Shown here in pieces: positions 18,276-27,898 of a DNA stretch of 64,000 nucleotides (position 1 is its first letter; every line of letters begins with the position of its first letter). The translations under genes and the position numbers were made by a program. The stretch lies in the NCBI GenBank assembly GCA_903923925.1, contig CAIXZF010000081.1, positions 1-64,000 on the forward strand, in the 5' to 3' direction. This DNA comes from an uncultured Bacteroidales bacterium (lineage in GTDB: Bacteria; Bacteroidota; Bacteroidia; Bacteroidales; CAIXZF01). Below the pieces are notes generated by a model. It made no database searches and was not told where the DNA came from. It was given only the letters and a program-made list of their open reading frames with translations.

Positions 18276-21200
18276 CAGAGTAACCGATCCTGTAAGTTTG
18301 GCAGGCCTGTTGGATTGGGGGTGGATTACCGCTATGTAAGAAACTACATAGAAGTATACACCTTCAGAGCAGTCCTCACCATTATTAAGATTTGTCCCAT
18401 CCCATCCTTCTTCAAGATCAGTTGACTTGTAAACAAGCTTCCCCCAGCGATTGTAAATTTCGATGTTAAAATCAAAAATCTCACCATACTTCTTTGGAAG
18501 AAAACGGTCGTTTTTTAAATCAGAATTTGGAGTAAAAATATTTGGATATTCCAGCTCGCTGCAATCAAGAACATCAACAGTATCGATACCATAGCAGCTC
18601 CCTCTTACTATTTTAACCCAATAATTCCCGGGAGTAACTACAGTAAATTTCTGATTTACACTTCCATCCTGCCATTCATAATATACAGAATCCTGGAATG
18701 AGCCCGCATCGAGAATAATTTCAGGCAAATCGCAGAGGTATAAACTGTCTCCTAATTCAACATACGGACTTGCAGTAATTGTGAGGCTTATCGTATCAGA
18801 CATTACAGCGATGCATCCTGTAACCGGATCAATGGCATGGATTGTATAATTCCCCTGAGCTTCCTGGTTGCCAAAGGTGAAAGAGAAACCTGTTCCTGTA
18901 AAAGGAAATCCCTGGATAAGTCCATTAAGAATAAGAGAATATTCAACACCTGTCTGGCTTCCTTCCATGCCTACCGGCAATCCTCCCGTTCCATCGCAGG
19001 CCGTGCCTCCCCCGTTTAACTGAAAGGAAAGAGGAAGTGCATTTACTGTAATATTCTGATTAGCAGTGTCGGTGCAGCCATTAGGCCCTGTAAAGGAATA
19101 TTCAACAGGAATTACACCTGAACCACTAACAGAGGGATTGAAAAAACCGTTTGAAACACCTGCACCGGAATATGTTCCGCCGGCAGGAGTTCCCATAGTA
19201 AGTGAAATCGTACTATCATTCAGGCAGAGTGCTGCAACAGCAGCAAATTGAACATCCGGCAGTGGCTTCACCAGAATAGGTTGAAATGCAGTATCAGAAC
19301 AGCCAATTGAATCCGCATAAACATATCCTAACGAAAAAGTGCCGGAACCATTAACAACTGGATTAAAGTATCCGTTTGCCACACCTGGTCCGGTATAGTA
19401 TCCCCCTGCCGGGGAACCTCCTGACAAAGCTATTGAATCATCATTTGCGCAGACATCGCCAAGCGCAGGCATAGTAGCCGTTGGAATCAGATTAACCGCA
19501 ATAGTTTGGGTATCAGAACCGCCACAACCATATTGATCTAAATAATCATAGATAATCTGAAATGTTCCTTGTCCCGAAACCGCTGGATTGAAAATATTAC
19601 TTGTGATCCCGGGGCCTATGTAAGTCCCGCCAGCTGGTGTTCCACCCTGTAATTGAAAAGGCGTTACATTTATACATACCGGCTGCAATGGAGCAAATGC
19701 AACCGCCGGCACAGGGTATACACTCACAGAATCAGTAGCGTGATTAACACAACCTATCAGATCCTGGTAAGAATATGTTATCACGAAAACACCTAATCCG
19801 GTTGTTGTGGGATTAAAAAGCCCATTTACCACGCCGGGGCCTGAATAAGTGCCACCAACAGGAGTTCCTCCGGAAAGTACCTGTGGTGAAGCATTTATAC
19901 AAATTCCCTGGAATGCGCTCTGAGTAACAACAGGCAAAGGTGAAACCGTAACATTCTGCATTCCACTGCTTGAACATCCGTGGGTATTTGTATAATAATA
20001 ACTTATCGTGTAGGATCCAATTCCGATTTGCGGGTTGAATGACCCATTCACTACTCCCTGTCCAAAATAAGTACCTCCGGCAGGAGCTGCAGTATTTAAC
20101 AGTAATGAAGGAGAGTTAACACATTGGCCTGCAATAGGTGCAAAAACTACAGGCGTCGGGGCATAAACCTGAATAGGTTGTGAAGCCATTCCTGAGCAGT
20201 TATTTGCATCTGTATAGATATAACCTATTGTAAAAATACCAACACCTGCCGCTGCGGGATCAAATAAGTTATTTGTAACTGCTGTTCCGGAATATGTACC
20301 CCCTGAAGGACTTCCGCCGCTTAAAACAAAAGGGCTATGATTCAAACAAACAGCAGTGAGCGGCGACATTGTTACCGTTGGTCCGGGAATCTCAGTAATA
20401 GTAACACTCTGAGTTGAAGCGCATCCTGCACTGTCTGTAACTGTTACAGTATACGTTCCTCCACTCACATTTTGAAGTGTATCATTGTTCTGAACAGGTA
20501 CTGTATTCCACACATAATTAAAGGGTGCTGTTCCTCCAACAGTCTGAACTACAGCAGTTCCATTCGACTGGCTGCAGAAAGAATTTGTAAATGAAGAAAT
20601 TGACAGAACAGGCGCTGCAATTTCCGGTACATATACAGAAAGCGTTTTAGGACAACCACCACTTGTAATTGTCACAGTATAAGTTCCGGAAGCCAATCCT
20701 GCAACTGATGCTGTGTTTTGAGGAGGTGTGGTGCTCCACAGATAAGAATAAGTTCCTGTGCCTCCCATTCCTGCAACAGTTGCAGAGCCATTGAAATGTC
20801 CGCAATATGAAGGAGTAGTGCCATTTAACTGTGCTGCAATAGTATTAACAGTAACCACTGAATTTAATATCGCAGTATCCTGAGTGCAAAAAGTATTATA
20901 TCCTGTGTTAGATACAGTAACAGTATATGTAGTAGTAACAGAAGGGCTAACAGAAATTGAAGCATTATTCATCTGGCTGACAAGCGCAGGATCCGGTGGA
21001 TTTGAAGCCCAGGTATATCCAACGCCACCTGCCGCAGTTATTGAAGATGTGGCACCTGAGCAAATCGTTTGGTTCGAAGTTACTGATGGCGACATACTTA
21101 CACCTACATTACAGGCTATAACATAATCACACACATCCCCATAATTACCATCAATCATGAAATAGTAAACATTCCCAGGCGTAAGACCTGTTGCAGAAAT

Positions 21201-21626
21201 CTGACCATTCGTAGGATATCCGGGGTTCCAGCAATTTGAAACTGAAGTGAAATTATAACAGTCGGTGGTGGCATAAATCTGCATTTGAATACCATGGTTT
21301 ATTGTGCAATTCATACACCAGACATTAAAAACTGCTGTAGTACCGGATGCAATAAATTTCAGCCATGAGTTATTCTGAATATTCGCACAAAAAACATTAC
21401 CCAAAGGGGTATTATTTTCGTTTGCACTATTAGTAGGGCTTACAGTATAACCGTAGGAGGCACTTGTATTTCCGCAATACCCGTTCAGGTTACAGATTGG
21501 AGTTGCAAATGAACAATAATCATTTGCAACCGGATTTGTTGCGCAGGGTGGCTGAGCAAAAACAGCAAATCCCTTCAAAATAAAAATCAATAAAAAAAGT
21601 ATCAGTTTTAGTAGTAGCCCCTTCAT
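18267..21626 (-). CDS. Large secreted protein with SprB-type and Ig-like repeats and type B T9SS C-terminal domain
   Basis: This 1119-aa protein has a Sec signal (hydrophobic residues 5-22, FAVFAQ). An N-terminal cysteine-bearing domain is followed by two SprB-like repeats (about residues 265-415, with GTYTVTI and GTYTVTVTDSAGC). Six tandem modules of ~78 residues (about 417-885) share a cysteine, GGTPAGGTYSGPGV, NG-FNP and a closing GC. The gliding-motility-associated C-terminal domain starts at YPNIFTPNSDLKND and contains IYNRWGKLVYKS and GVYFYVV. The protein is therefore a T9SS cargo, probably a surface adhesin. It is convergent with the retropepsin-like gene and 46 bases downstream of the next T9SS cargo gene. 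Confidence 0.92.
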   Translation of the reverse strand: MKGLLLKLILFLLIFILKGFAVFAQPPCATNPVANDYCSFATPICNLNGYCGNTSASYGYTVSPTNSANENNTPLGNVFCANIQNNSWLKFIASGTTAVFNVWCMNCTINHGIQMQIYATTDCYNFTSVSNCWNPGYPTNGQISATGLTPGNVYYFMIDGNYGDVCDYVIACNVGVSMSPSVTSNQTICSGATSSITAAGGVGYTWASNPPDPALVSQMNNASISVSPSVTTTYTVTVSNTGYNTFCTQDTAILNSVVTVNTIAAQLNGTTPSYCGHFNGSATVAGMGGTGTYSYLWSTTPPQNTASVAGLASGTYTVTITSGGCPKTLSVYVPEIAAPVLSISSFTNSFCSQSNGTAVVQTVGGTAPFNYVWNTVPVQNNDTLQNVSGGTYTVTVTDSAGCASTQSVTITEIPGPTVTMSPLTAVCLNHSPFVLSGGSPSGGTYSGTAVTNNLFDPAAAGVGIFTIGYIYTDANNCSGMASQPIQVYAPTPVVFAPIAGQCVNSPSLLLNTAAPAGGTYFGQGVVNGSFNPQIGIGSYTISYYYTNTHGCSSSGMQNVTVSPLPVVTQSAFQGICINASPQVLSGGTPVGGTYSGPGVVNGLFNPTTTGLGVFVITYSYQDLIGCVNHATDSVSVYPVPAVAFAPLQPVCINVTPFQLQGGTPAGGTYIGPGITSNIFNPAVSGQGTFQIIYDYLDQYGCGGSDTQTIAVNLIPTATMPALGDVCANDDSIALSGGSPAGGYYTGPGVANGYFNPVVNGSGTFSLGYVYADSIGCSDTAFQPILVKPLPDVQFAAVAALCLNDSTISLTMGTPAGGTYSGAGVSNGFFNPSVSGSGVIPVEYSFTGPNGCTDTANQNITVNALPLSFQLNGGGTACDGTGGLPVGMEGSQTGVEYSLILNGLIQGFPFTGTGFSFTFGNQEAQGNYTIHAIDPVTGCIAVMSDTISLTITASPYVELGDSLYLCDLPEIILDAGSFQDSVYYEWQDGSVNQKFTVVTPGNYWVKIVRGSCYGIDTVDVLDCSELEYPNIFTPNSDLKNDRFLPKKYGEIFDFNIEIYNRWGKLVYKSTDLEEGWDGTNLNNGEDCSEGVYFYVVSYIAVIHPQSNRPAKLTGSVTLLR

Positions 21627-21672
21627 AATAGCACATATTTATTGATTTGTGAATGCCTTACAATTTATGCTC

Positions 21673-23961
21673 TTATTTACACAATACAATTTTTTTAACA
21701 ATATACGGAATTTTACAGTGCATTAAACCATCAACTACAATATAATAGATTCCATTCTCCAGTTCAGATAAATCGATAAGTTCCTTTGTATTACTGCAAA
21801 TTTTCCCGGTTTTCAATGTCCGGCCTGAGAAATCGGCAACTCTGAAATTACCGATTGTCATAAATGGAAGGTCCAACTGAACATTAAAAAAGCCATTCCC
21901 CGGATTAGGATAAACTGAAAGCTTCGCATCTTCGTTAGAATTAACTTCCTGCATTCCAATTATTTGTGGCGATGATCCTTTAAAGTAAATTAAACCGCCA
22001 GAAACTGTACCCATGACCAAATCAGGAAGCGTATCTCCATTATAATAGGCTACTGCAGGGGCCGACCGCTCGCCGTCGCGAAGAAAGAGATAGTATTGAT
22101 CAACCTCTGTGAACTCACCGTTAATATTCGGAACAATATCTTTATAATAAGCAATACCACCTTTCAAAGAACCAACAAACAGTCGGGTATCTCCAGAATT
22201 TGTTTTACAAAAACAAGGGATGCTGTAGCCCTGATAACTAACATTCGCATCCCTTACATCTACTTTTCCTAAACTATCATTTGTTAATGTAAACACAGGG
22301 TTTGATGAGGATCCATCATTGTGATAATATTTCAGCAGCCCTTTTTGCTCCCCGATTATGAGGTCAAGCTTTCCATCAGAATCCAGATCAAAAAGCTGAG
22401 GGGCACTATAATCACCGGCATCAATACCCTGGTAGTTAAAAACAGCCGCTGAGTATGCAGGAAGTTGCCCTGAAGGATTATTATTATGAAAAAATATCAA
22501 TTTACCATCGCTGTTTCCGAGTATCATATCGGCGGATCCATCACCATCAATATCACCAAAAGCAGGGTAAGCTCCTTTTAGATGAAGAGCGTGAATATTT
22601 GCAAAATTTGTATCAATAAGTCTGAATACAGGATTCAGTAGCGACCCAATATTTTTGTAATATGATAAGGATGAGGTAAATGACGAATGCAGATTACCTG
22701 TCTGATGCCAGGAAGAATCATAGGTTCCATAGTTCCCGGCAATAATATCTGTGAGACCATCATTGTTAATATCAAAGGCTACCGGTAATGCATCTGATCC
22801 TAAATCAATCATGTCGTTCTGCAGAAAATCTGTTGAATTCAGAGTGAAGACCGGATTTGAATTTGTGCCATCATTCAGGTATAGCCAAACACTTTTTTTG
22901 TTTTCAGACAGGCTGCTTTGAGGATCAAAAGGCGATGCGATAAGGTCTTTAATCCCATCATTATTCACATCAAGGGAATTAACATCCGGAAAAGAATTCA
23001 GGTGAAGGGGAACATTGTTCGACGGAAAATGGGTATCAACAGATGTTATTCTTGCGGTATCCTGAGTACCACCATTATATAAAGCATGTACATTGGGGTA
23101 GTCCACGTCGCCGATGATCATATCCTTTGCCAGATCGCCATTAAGATCGAGTGCTAATAAAGTGGAACCTGTATGCCTGGTTCCCAGCGTATCGATAAAC
23201 ATGCCTGATTGTTTTGCACAGTCTTTAAAAGGACATGGCGCATTAATGGTGATTCCGTTTGCAGTATCATTTTCCTTAAAATACCCCCAGCATTGATGGT
23301 TAAGCCTGAAATCAAGACTATCGCAATTCCCATATTTCTCCATCGACATATTCTGGTGATAATGAACATAAGTACCTATAATCCAGAATGTAAGAATATC
23401 CAGATCTCCATCACCATCCATATCAGCAATAGCCGGATAATCAACGCTGGAAAGAAACAAGCCCTGGTACATGCTGAACTGGAACGACTGAATTTCATTC
23501 GTAATCAATTTAAATTTCAATCCTGTACTCTGGTCTGACACATTTTTGTAAACTTTTATCCCGCCAATGCCGTATGTAAACAAGTCTTCTTTACCGTCAC
23601 AATTATAATCTGCAAGTTTTACCCAATCATAAACATGTGGAAAATGATTGTTGAAAGTATCTGTGTAGGTATATAAGGTATTCCCCTGGCTCCCCAAATT
23701 AAGGAAAGTGAGTATTCTGCCACCTATTCTATCGTAAATAAAGAGGTCTTTTTTACCATCAAGATTAAGGTCAATTTCCGAAAACTGTGCGGAATTTATA
23801 CCACCAGCCCATGAATTCAGGTAAGGTATACCATTAAGTTTCTGCACAATAACACTTTGGGTTCTTTCGAATCCAAAATCATTAAACACCTGAGAAAACA
23901 GGCCAAATGGATAAAAGATACCTATAATGATGATTATTGTAAATAAAATTTTATTTGACAT
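21673..23961 (-). CDS. FG-GAP/VCBS repeat protein with T9SS type A sorting domain
   Basis: This 762-aa secreted protein has a signal peptide (residues 4-23). It contains many integrin-like calcium-binding motifs of the form D-x-D-x-D-G: DLNLDGKKDLF, DYNCDGKEDLF, DMDGDGDLDIL, DLNGDLAKDM, DINNDGLTDI, DIDGDGSADM and DLDSDGKLDLI. These indicate a beta-propeller or repeat fold of the FG-GAP type. The C-terminal ~75 residues begin SVYPNPGNGFFNV and end with YYIVV, a type A T9SS sorting domain. The binding partner is unknown. It is probably co-transcribed with the larger T9SS gene 46 bases downstream. Confidence 0.92.
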   Translation of the reverse strand: MSNKILFTIIIIIGIFYPFGLFSQVFNDFGFERTQSVIVQKLNGIPYLNSWAGGINSAQFSEIDLNLDGKKDLFIYDRIGGRILTFLNLGSQGNTLYTYTDTFNNHFPHVYDWVKLADYNCDGKEDLFTYGIGGIKVYKNVSDQSTGLKFKLITNEIQSFQFSMYQGLFLSSVDYPAIADMDGDGDLDILTFWIIGTYVHYHQNMSMEKYGNCDSLDFRLNHQCWGYFKENDTANGITINAPCPFKDCAKQSGMFIDTLGTRHTGSTLLALDLNGDLAKDMIIGDVDYPNVHALYNGGTQDTARITSVDTHFPSNNVPLHLNSFPDVNSLDVNNDGIKDLIASPFDPQSSLSENKKSVWLYLNDGTNSNPVFTLNSTDFLQNDMIDLGSDALPVAFDINNDGLTDIIAGNYGTYDSSWHQTGNLHSSFTSSLSYYKNIGSLLNPVFRLIDTNFANIHALHLKGAYPAFGDIDGDGSADMILGNSDGKLIFFHNNNPSGQLPAYSAAVFNYQGIDAGDYSAPQLFDLDSDGKLDLIIGEQKGLLKYYHNDGSSSNPVFTLTNDSLGKVDVRDANVSYQGYSIPCFCKTNSGDTRLFVGSLKGGIAYYKDIVPNINGEFTEVDQYYLFLRDGERSAPAVAYYNGDTLPDLVMGTVSGGLIYFKGSSPQIIGMQEVNSNEDAKLSVYPNPGNGFFNVQLDLPFMTIGNFRVADFSGRTLKTGKICSNTKELIDLSELENGIYYIVVDGLMHCKIPYIVKKIVLCK

Positions 23962-23982
23962 TTTGATAAAATTAGCTTTGGT

Positions 23983-24015
23983 TTTGCTAAGTTACGAATG
24001 TTATTTCTATATTTG
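23983..24015 (+). promoter_or_regulatory. Bacteroidota promoter of secDF
   Basis: TTTG (23983-23986) is followed after 21 bases by TATATTTG (24008-24015), a full match to the -33/-7 pattern. The predicted start near 24022 leaves a leader of about 35 bases before the secDF ATG at 24057. Confidence 0.7.
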
Positions 24016-24056
24016 CACCCTCAAATTTTGAAGAGATATAATTAATTCTACGTCAT

Positions 24057-27000
24057 ATGCAAAATAAGGGTTTTATTAAATTTTTTGCGATATTATTAAC
24101 GCTGGTTTGTGTTTTTCAGCTATCCTTCACGTTTTTTGCCCGAAAAGTAGAGAACAAGGCAAAGGAATACGCTTCGAGTCCTGTTGCAAAAGAGCAAGCA
24201 GTCCGACTCTCTAAAGGAAATACAATCGTCGAGACAATGAAGCTCGATTCCATCATGAAATCCCGTGAGCGTTATTACCTTGATTCAATGTATAACGAGG
24301 TGATTTACAACATCCTGGTCAGGAAATATTCTTACAAAGACTGTAAAGAGCGGGAATTGAATCTTGGGCTTGACTTAAAAGGCGGTATGAACGTAACAAT
24401 GGAAATTTCTGTTGTTGACATCATCAAAGCTTTATCCGGTCATAGCACAAACGCCACCTTTGTTAAGGCAATAGACCTGGCGAATGAGAAATTCAAGACC
24501 AGTCAGAAAGATTTTGTAACCCTATTTGATGAGTCATTCAAGGAAGTTGATCCCAATGCCAAGCTTGCGGCAATATTTGCTACAATTGAGCTTAAGGACA
24601 GAATTAATCCAAAATCTACGAATGCAGAAGTTATAAAGGTAATCCGCGAAGAATCGAACGGCGCAATTGATCGTACCTTCAACATTCTTCGTACCCGTAT
24701 CGACAGGTTCGGTGTTACCCAGCCAAATATTCAGCAATTACAGACTGCTGGTCGTATTCTCATTGAATTACCAGGTATTAAAGATCCTGAACGTGTAAGA
24801 AAACTCTTACAGGGAACAGCAAATCTGGAGTTCTGGGAAACTTATGAATTCCAGGATCTTACCGGTTTCTTTACCGAAGCAAACAAACGTTTGGTTGGTA
24901 TGATCGGACCATCAGGAGAAATCCACACAATGGATGGTGATTCCCTTGCCCTAAAAAATGATTCTCTGAAAGGTGATACTACTAAAGTTAAAAAGGAAGT
25001 AGCAGCAGCTAAACCTGAGAAAAAAGATACTGCAAAGACTACCTTGATGGACAAAATCAAGGATACCACCAAGGTTGCAGGAAAAGGAAAAGATGACAAG
25101 AGTTTCAATGAATTTGCAAAAACAAATCCATTATATGCTTACCTTCAGTTAAATCTGACCAGAAATAAAGACGGTCAGTACTTCCCTGGCAAAGGACCTA
25201 TGGTTGGTTATTCTGCCGTTAAAGACACTGCAAGGGTTAACAAATTATTATCTGCAACAAAGAACATCTTCCCTAAGAACCTGAAATTATTATGGACAGT
25301 AAAACCTGAGAAAGATCAGAAAGATATTCTTCAGTTGATTGCTATCAAAATCAACTCACGCGAAGGTACTGCCACATTAACCGGTGATGTTGTTGTTGAC
25401 GCTCGTCAGGATTACAGCCAGAACGGAACCGTTGAAATTACCATGCTTATGAATCCTGAAGGAGGAAGAACATGGGCAAGAATGACAGGTGAAAACGTAG
25501 GCAGATCAGTAGCGATTGTTCTTGATAACTATGTATATTCATTCCCAAGAGTAAATGAAGAAATTCCAAACGGAAGAACTTCTATCACCGGTAACTTCAC
25601 CGTTGAAGAAGCAAAAGACCTTGCAAATATTCTTAAAGCCGGTAAACTTCCAGCACCTGCCCGTATTGTAGCAGAAGATATAGTTGGACCATCACTTGGT
25701 AAAGAAGCCATTAATACCGGTTTACTTTCATTCGTAATCGCTTTCCTACTTGTATTGCTGTATATGTTCCTTTACTACAATACCGGCGGACTTATTGCCG
25801 ACATTGCTTTGTTTATGAACGTATTCCTTTTACTAGGTGTACTTGCATCCTTCGGTGCAGTACTTACACTCCCTGGTATCGCCGGTATTGTGCTTACCAT
25901 GGGTATGGCAGTGGATGCGAACGTTATTATTTATGAGCGTATCCGGGAGGAACTTCGAGCCGGGAAGGGCATGCGACTTGCTATTTCAGACGGTTACAAG
26001 CATGCATATTCAGCTATTATCGACGGTAACGTAACTACAATTCTTACTGCTGTTATTCTGTACATTTTCGGTTCAGGTCCTATTCAGGGTTTTGCAACTA
26101 CACTTATTATCGGTCTTGTTTCTTCCCTTTTCACCGCTATCTTTATTTCCAGGCTGGTTTTTGAATGGATGCTTGATCATAACAAAGAGATTAAGTTCTG
26201 GAACAAATACACCAAAAACTGGCTGACAAATGTTCACATCGACTTTATCGGAATCAGGAAAAAATTGTATTACGCATCTGGTGCTGTAATTCTTATTGGT
26301 TTCATTTTTATGGGAACCAGAGGTTTTGTTGCTGGTGTTGATTTTGTAGGAGGAAGAACTTATGTTGTTCGTTTCGATCAGAATGTAACTACTACTGACC
26401 TGCGTCAATCTCTGCGTCAGTCATTTGGTGAAGAGCCTGAAGTAAAAACTTTCGGTCCTGACAATCAGGTTAGAATTACAACAAAATACCTGATCAATGA
26501 CAACACCTCTGCTGCGGATTCAATCATTGAAACAAAACTTTATACCGGGCTTAAACCTTTCTTTAAAGCTGGTATCAGCTATAATGACTTTACATCAACT
26601 AAAGAAGATAAACTCATTGGTAAATTAAGTAGCCAGAAAGTAGGGCCAACCATTGCCAAGGACATAAAACGTGCGGCTATTATTGCTGTAATTCTGGCTC
26701 TTTTTGCAATCTTCCTTTATGTTGCAGTTCGTTTCAAGAGATGGCAATGGGGGCTTGGAGGTGTTATATCACTTGCTCACGACTCGCTTATTGCGCTTTC
26801 CTTGTACGCTATTTTGCACGGGATTGTGCCATTTACACTTGAGGTCGACCAATCCATGATTGCCGCAATTCTTACAATCATCGGATTCTCCATCAACGAT
26901 ACGGTAATCATCTTCGACAGAATTCGTGAATACAGGAAGCTTTATCCTAAACGCGAACTCGGTCAGAATATCAATGATGCTATCAACAGCACCCTGGGAC

Positions 27001-27218
27001 GTACCTTTAATACATCAGGAACAGTATTGGTAGTATTACTTGCGATGGTTATTTTCGGCGGTGAAGTAATTCGCGGTATGAACTTTGTACTTTTCATCGG
27101 TTTAGGAATTGGTACCTATTCATCGATCTTCAACGCTACTCCAATTGCCTACGATTTTATCAACTGGCGCGACAGAGTAAATAACAAGAAAAAAGAAAAA
27201 CAAATAGTTAAGAAATAA
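24057..27218 (+). CDS. secDF: Fused protein translocase subunit SecDF
   Basis: This 1053-aa inner-membrane protein combines SecD and SecF, which use the proton gradient to complete Sec export. The SecD half has an N-terminal helix, LGLDLKGGMNV, the P1 periplasmic domain, VVVDARQDYSQ and the helix-rich GMAVDANVIIYERIREE segment. The SecF half has GVDFVGGRTYVV and TIIGFSINDTVIIFDRIRE. A Lys/Asp/Thr-rich low-complexity insertion lies at about residues 290-355 within the periplasmic part. It has its own strong promoter and is followed by an intrinsic terminator, so it appears monocistronic. It serves export of the many secreted proteins here. Confidence 0.97.
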   Translation: MQNKGFIKFFAILLTLVCVFQLSFTFFARKVENKAKEYASSPVAKEQAVRLSKGNTIVETMKLDSIMKSRERYYLDSMYNEVIYNILVRKYSYKDCKERELNLGLDLKGGMNVTMEISVVDIIKALSGHSTNATFVKAIDLANEKFKTSQKDFVTLFDESFKEVDPNAKLAAIFATIELKDRINPKSTNAEVIKVIREESNGAIDRTFNILRTRIDRFGVTQPNIQQLQTAGRILIELPGIKDPERVRKLLQGTANLEFWETYEFQDLTGFFTEANKRLVGMIGPSGEIHTMDGDSLALKNDSLKGDTTKVKKEVAAAKPEKKDTAKTTLMDKIKDTTKVAGKGKDDKSFNEFAKTNPLYAYLQLNLTRNKDGQYFPGKGPMVGYSAVKDTARVNKLLSATKNIFPKNLKLLWTVKPEKDQKDILQLIAIKINSREGTATLTGDVVVDARQDYSQNGTVEITMLMNPEGGRTWARMTGENVGRSVAIVLDNYVYSFPRVNEEIPNGRTSITGNFTVEEAKDLANILKAGKLPAPARIVAEDIVGPSLGKEAINTGLLSFVIAFLLVLLYMFLYYNTGGLIADIALFMNVFLLLGVLASFGAVLTLPGIAGIVLTMGMAVDANVIIYERIREELRAGKGMRLAISDGYKHAYSAIIDGNVTTILTAVILYIFGSGPIQGFATTLIIGLVSSLFTAIFISRLVFEWMLDHNKEIKFWNKYTKNWLTNVHIDFIGIRKKLYYASGAVILIGFIFMGTRGFVAGVDFVGGRTYVVRFDQNVTTTDLRQSLRQSFGEEPEVKTFGPDNQVRITTKYLINDNTSAADSIIETKLYTGLKPFFKAGISYNDFTSTKEDKLIGKLSSQKVGPTIAKDIKRAAIIAVILALFAIFLYVAVRFKRWQWGLGGVISLAHDSLIALSLYAILHGIVPFTLEVDQSMIAAILTIIGFSINDTVIIFDRIREYRKLYPKRELGQNINDAINSTLGRTFNTSGTVLVVLLAMVIFGGEVIRGMNFVLFIGLGIGTYSSIFNATPIAYDFINWRDRVNNKKKEKQIVKK

Positions 27219-27240
27219 TGCTTAACTCAAAATACTGAAT

Positions 27241-27272
27241 AAAAAAAGGTGGTTTACGGACCACCTTTTTTT
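27241..27272 (+). terminator. Intrinsic terminator after secDF
   Basis: GGTGGT and ACCACC form a 6-bp stem with a 6-base loop (TTACGG). It is flanked by seven A and seven T, which extend the pairing and give the U tract. It lies 22 bases after the secDF stop. Confidence 0.9.
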
Positions 27273-27296
27273 ATGTCATTTTTTTAAAGTTATTCC

Positions 27297-27304
27297 TACC
27301 TTTG
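27297..27304 (+). promoter_or_regulatory. -7 promoter box of the tatA-like gene
   Basis: TACCTTTG matches TAnnTTTG exactly and lies 22 bases before the ATG, just after the secDF terminator. No convincing -33 TTG is seen. Confidence 0.55.
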
Positions 27305-27326
27305 GCAATTCAAAATCAGAACCATT

Positions 27327-27755
27327 ATGCCAATACCGGTTTTTTTAGATATTAGTACCGGAGAGCTTTTTGTTATTTTCATAGCGATCTTCGTGGTATT
27401 TGGCCCTAAAAAAGTTCCTGAAATTGCCCGTAAGATTGGAAGGGGCATGAATGAATTGAAAAAGGTTACGAGTGATCTTACCAAGGAATTTAAAGAAGGT
27501 GCTAATTCTTTAAAGGATGACATTGATGTTCTGAAACCAGATATGTATGGAAATATTCCGTATACACCACCAAAACAACTTGAAGAAACCACTCCTTCAC
27601 AAACAAGCGCCAGACCATTTTCCAGCAATGGATACAACGAAAATAAGTCAAATTTGAACTCTTCAGATGCGACTGACGGTATAAAACCAGCAGATCCGGT
27701 AACAAAAGCAACTGCAGAATCGCAAAAAACTGAAGATAAAGGATTGCTATTTTAA
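27327..27755 (+). CDS. TatA/TatB-family twin-arginine translocase subunit
   Basis: This 142-aa protein has one N-terminal hydrophobic helix (residues 9-25), then the family hinge and amphipathic helix FGPKKVPEIARKIGRGMNELKK. A charged helix and a disordered C-terminal tail rich in Pro, Ser, Thr and Glu follow. TatA proteins assemble the pore for folded proteins, with TatC as partner. No tatC is in the window. The TatA/TatB distinction cannot be made safely. It has its own promoter box between two transcription units. Confidence 0.85.
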   Translation: MPIPVFLDISTGELFVIFIAIFVVFGPKKVPEIARKIGRGMNELKKVTSDLTKEFKEGANSLKDDIDVLKPDMYGNIPYTPPKQLEETTPSQTSARPFSSNGYNENKSNLNSSDATDGIKPADPVTKATAESQKTEDKGLLF

Positions 27756-27898
27756 GTGTTTTACGGTTTCAATGATTTCAATATACTGATTTACAATCAT
27801 TTGTATTTACATTTCAATTTCCTATTTAAAAATTTTCCAATATTATAATCACAAAAAATAATTCCGTATTTTAGCAATAATTATAATATAAAATCTCT

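Noticed and set aside
18980-20380. Regular DNA repeats that could be a CRISPR array
   Set aside because: The repeats are ~234-base diverged coding modules in one open frame, not short identical repeats with spacers.
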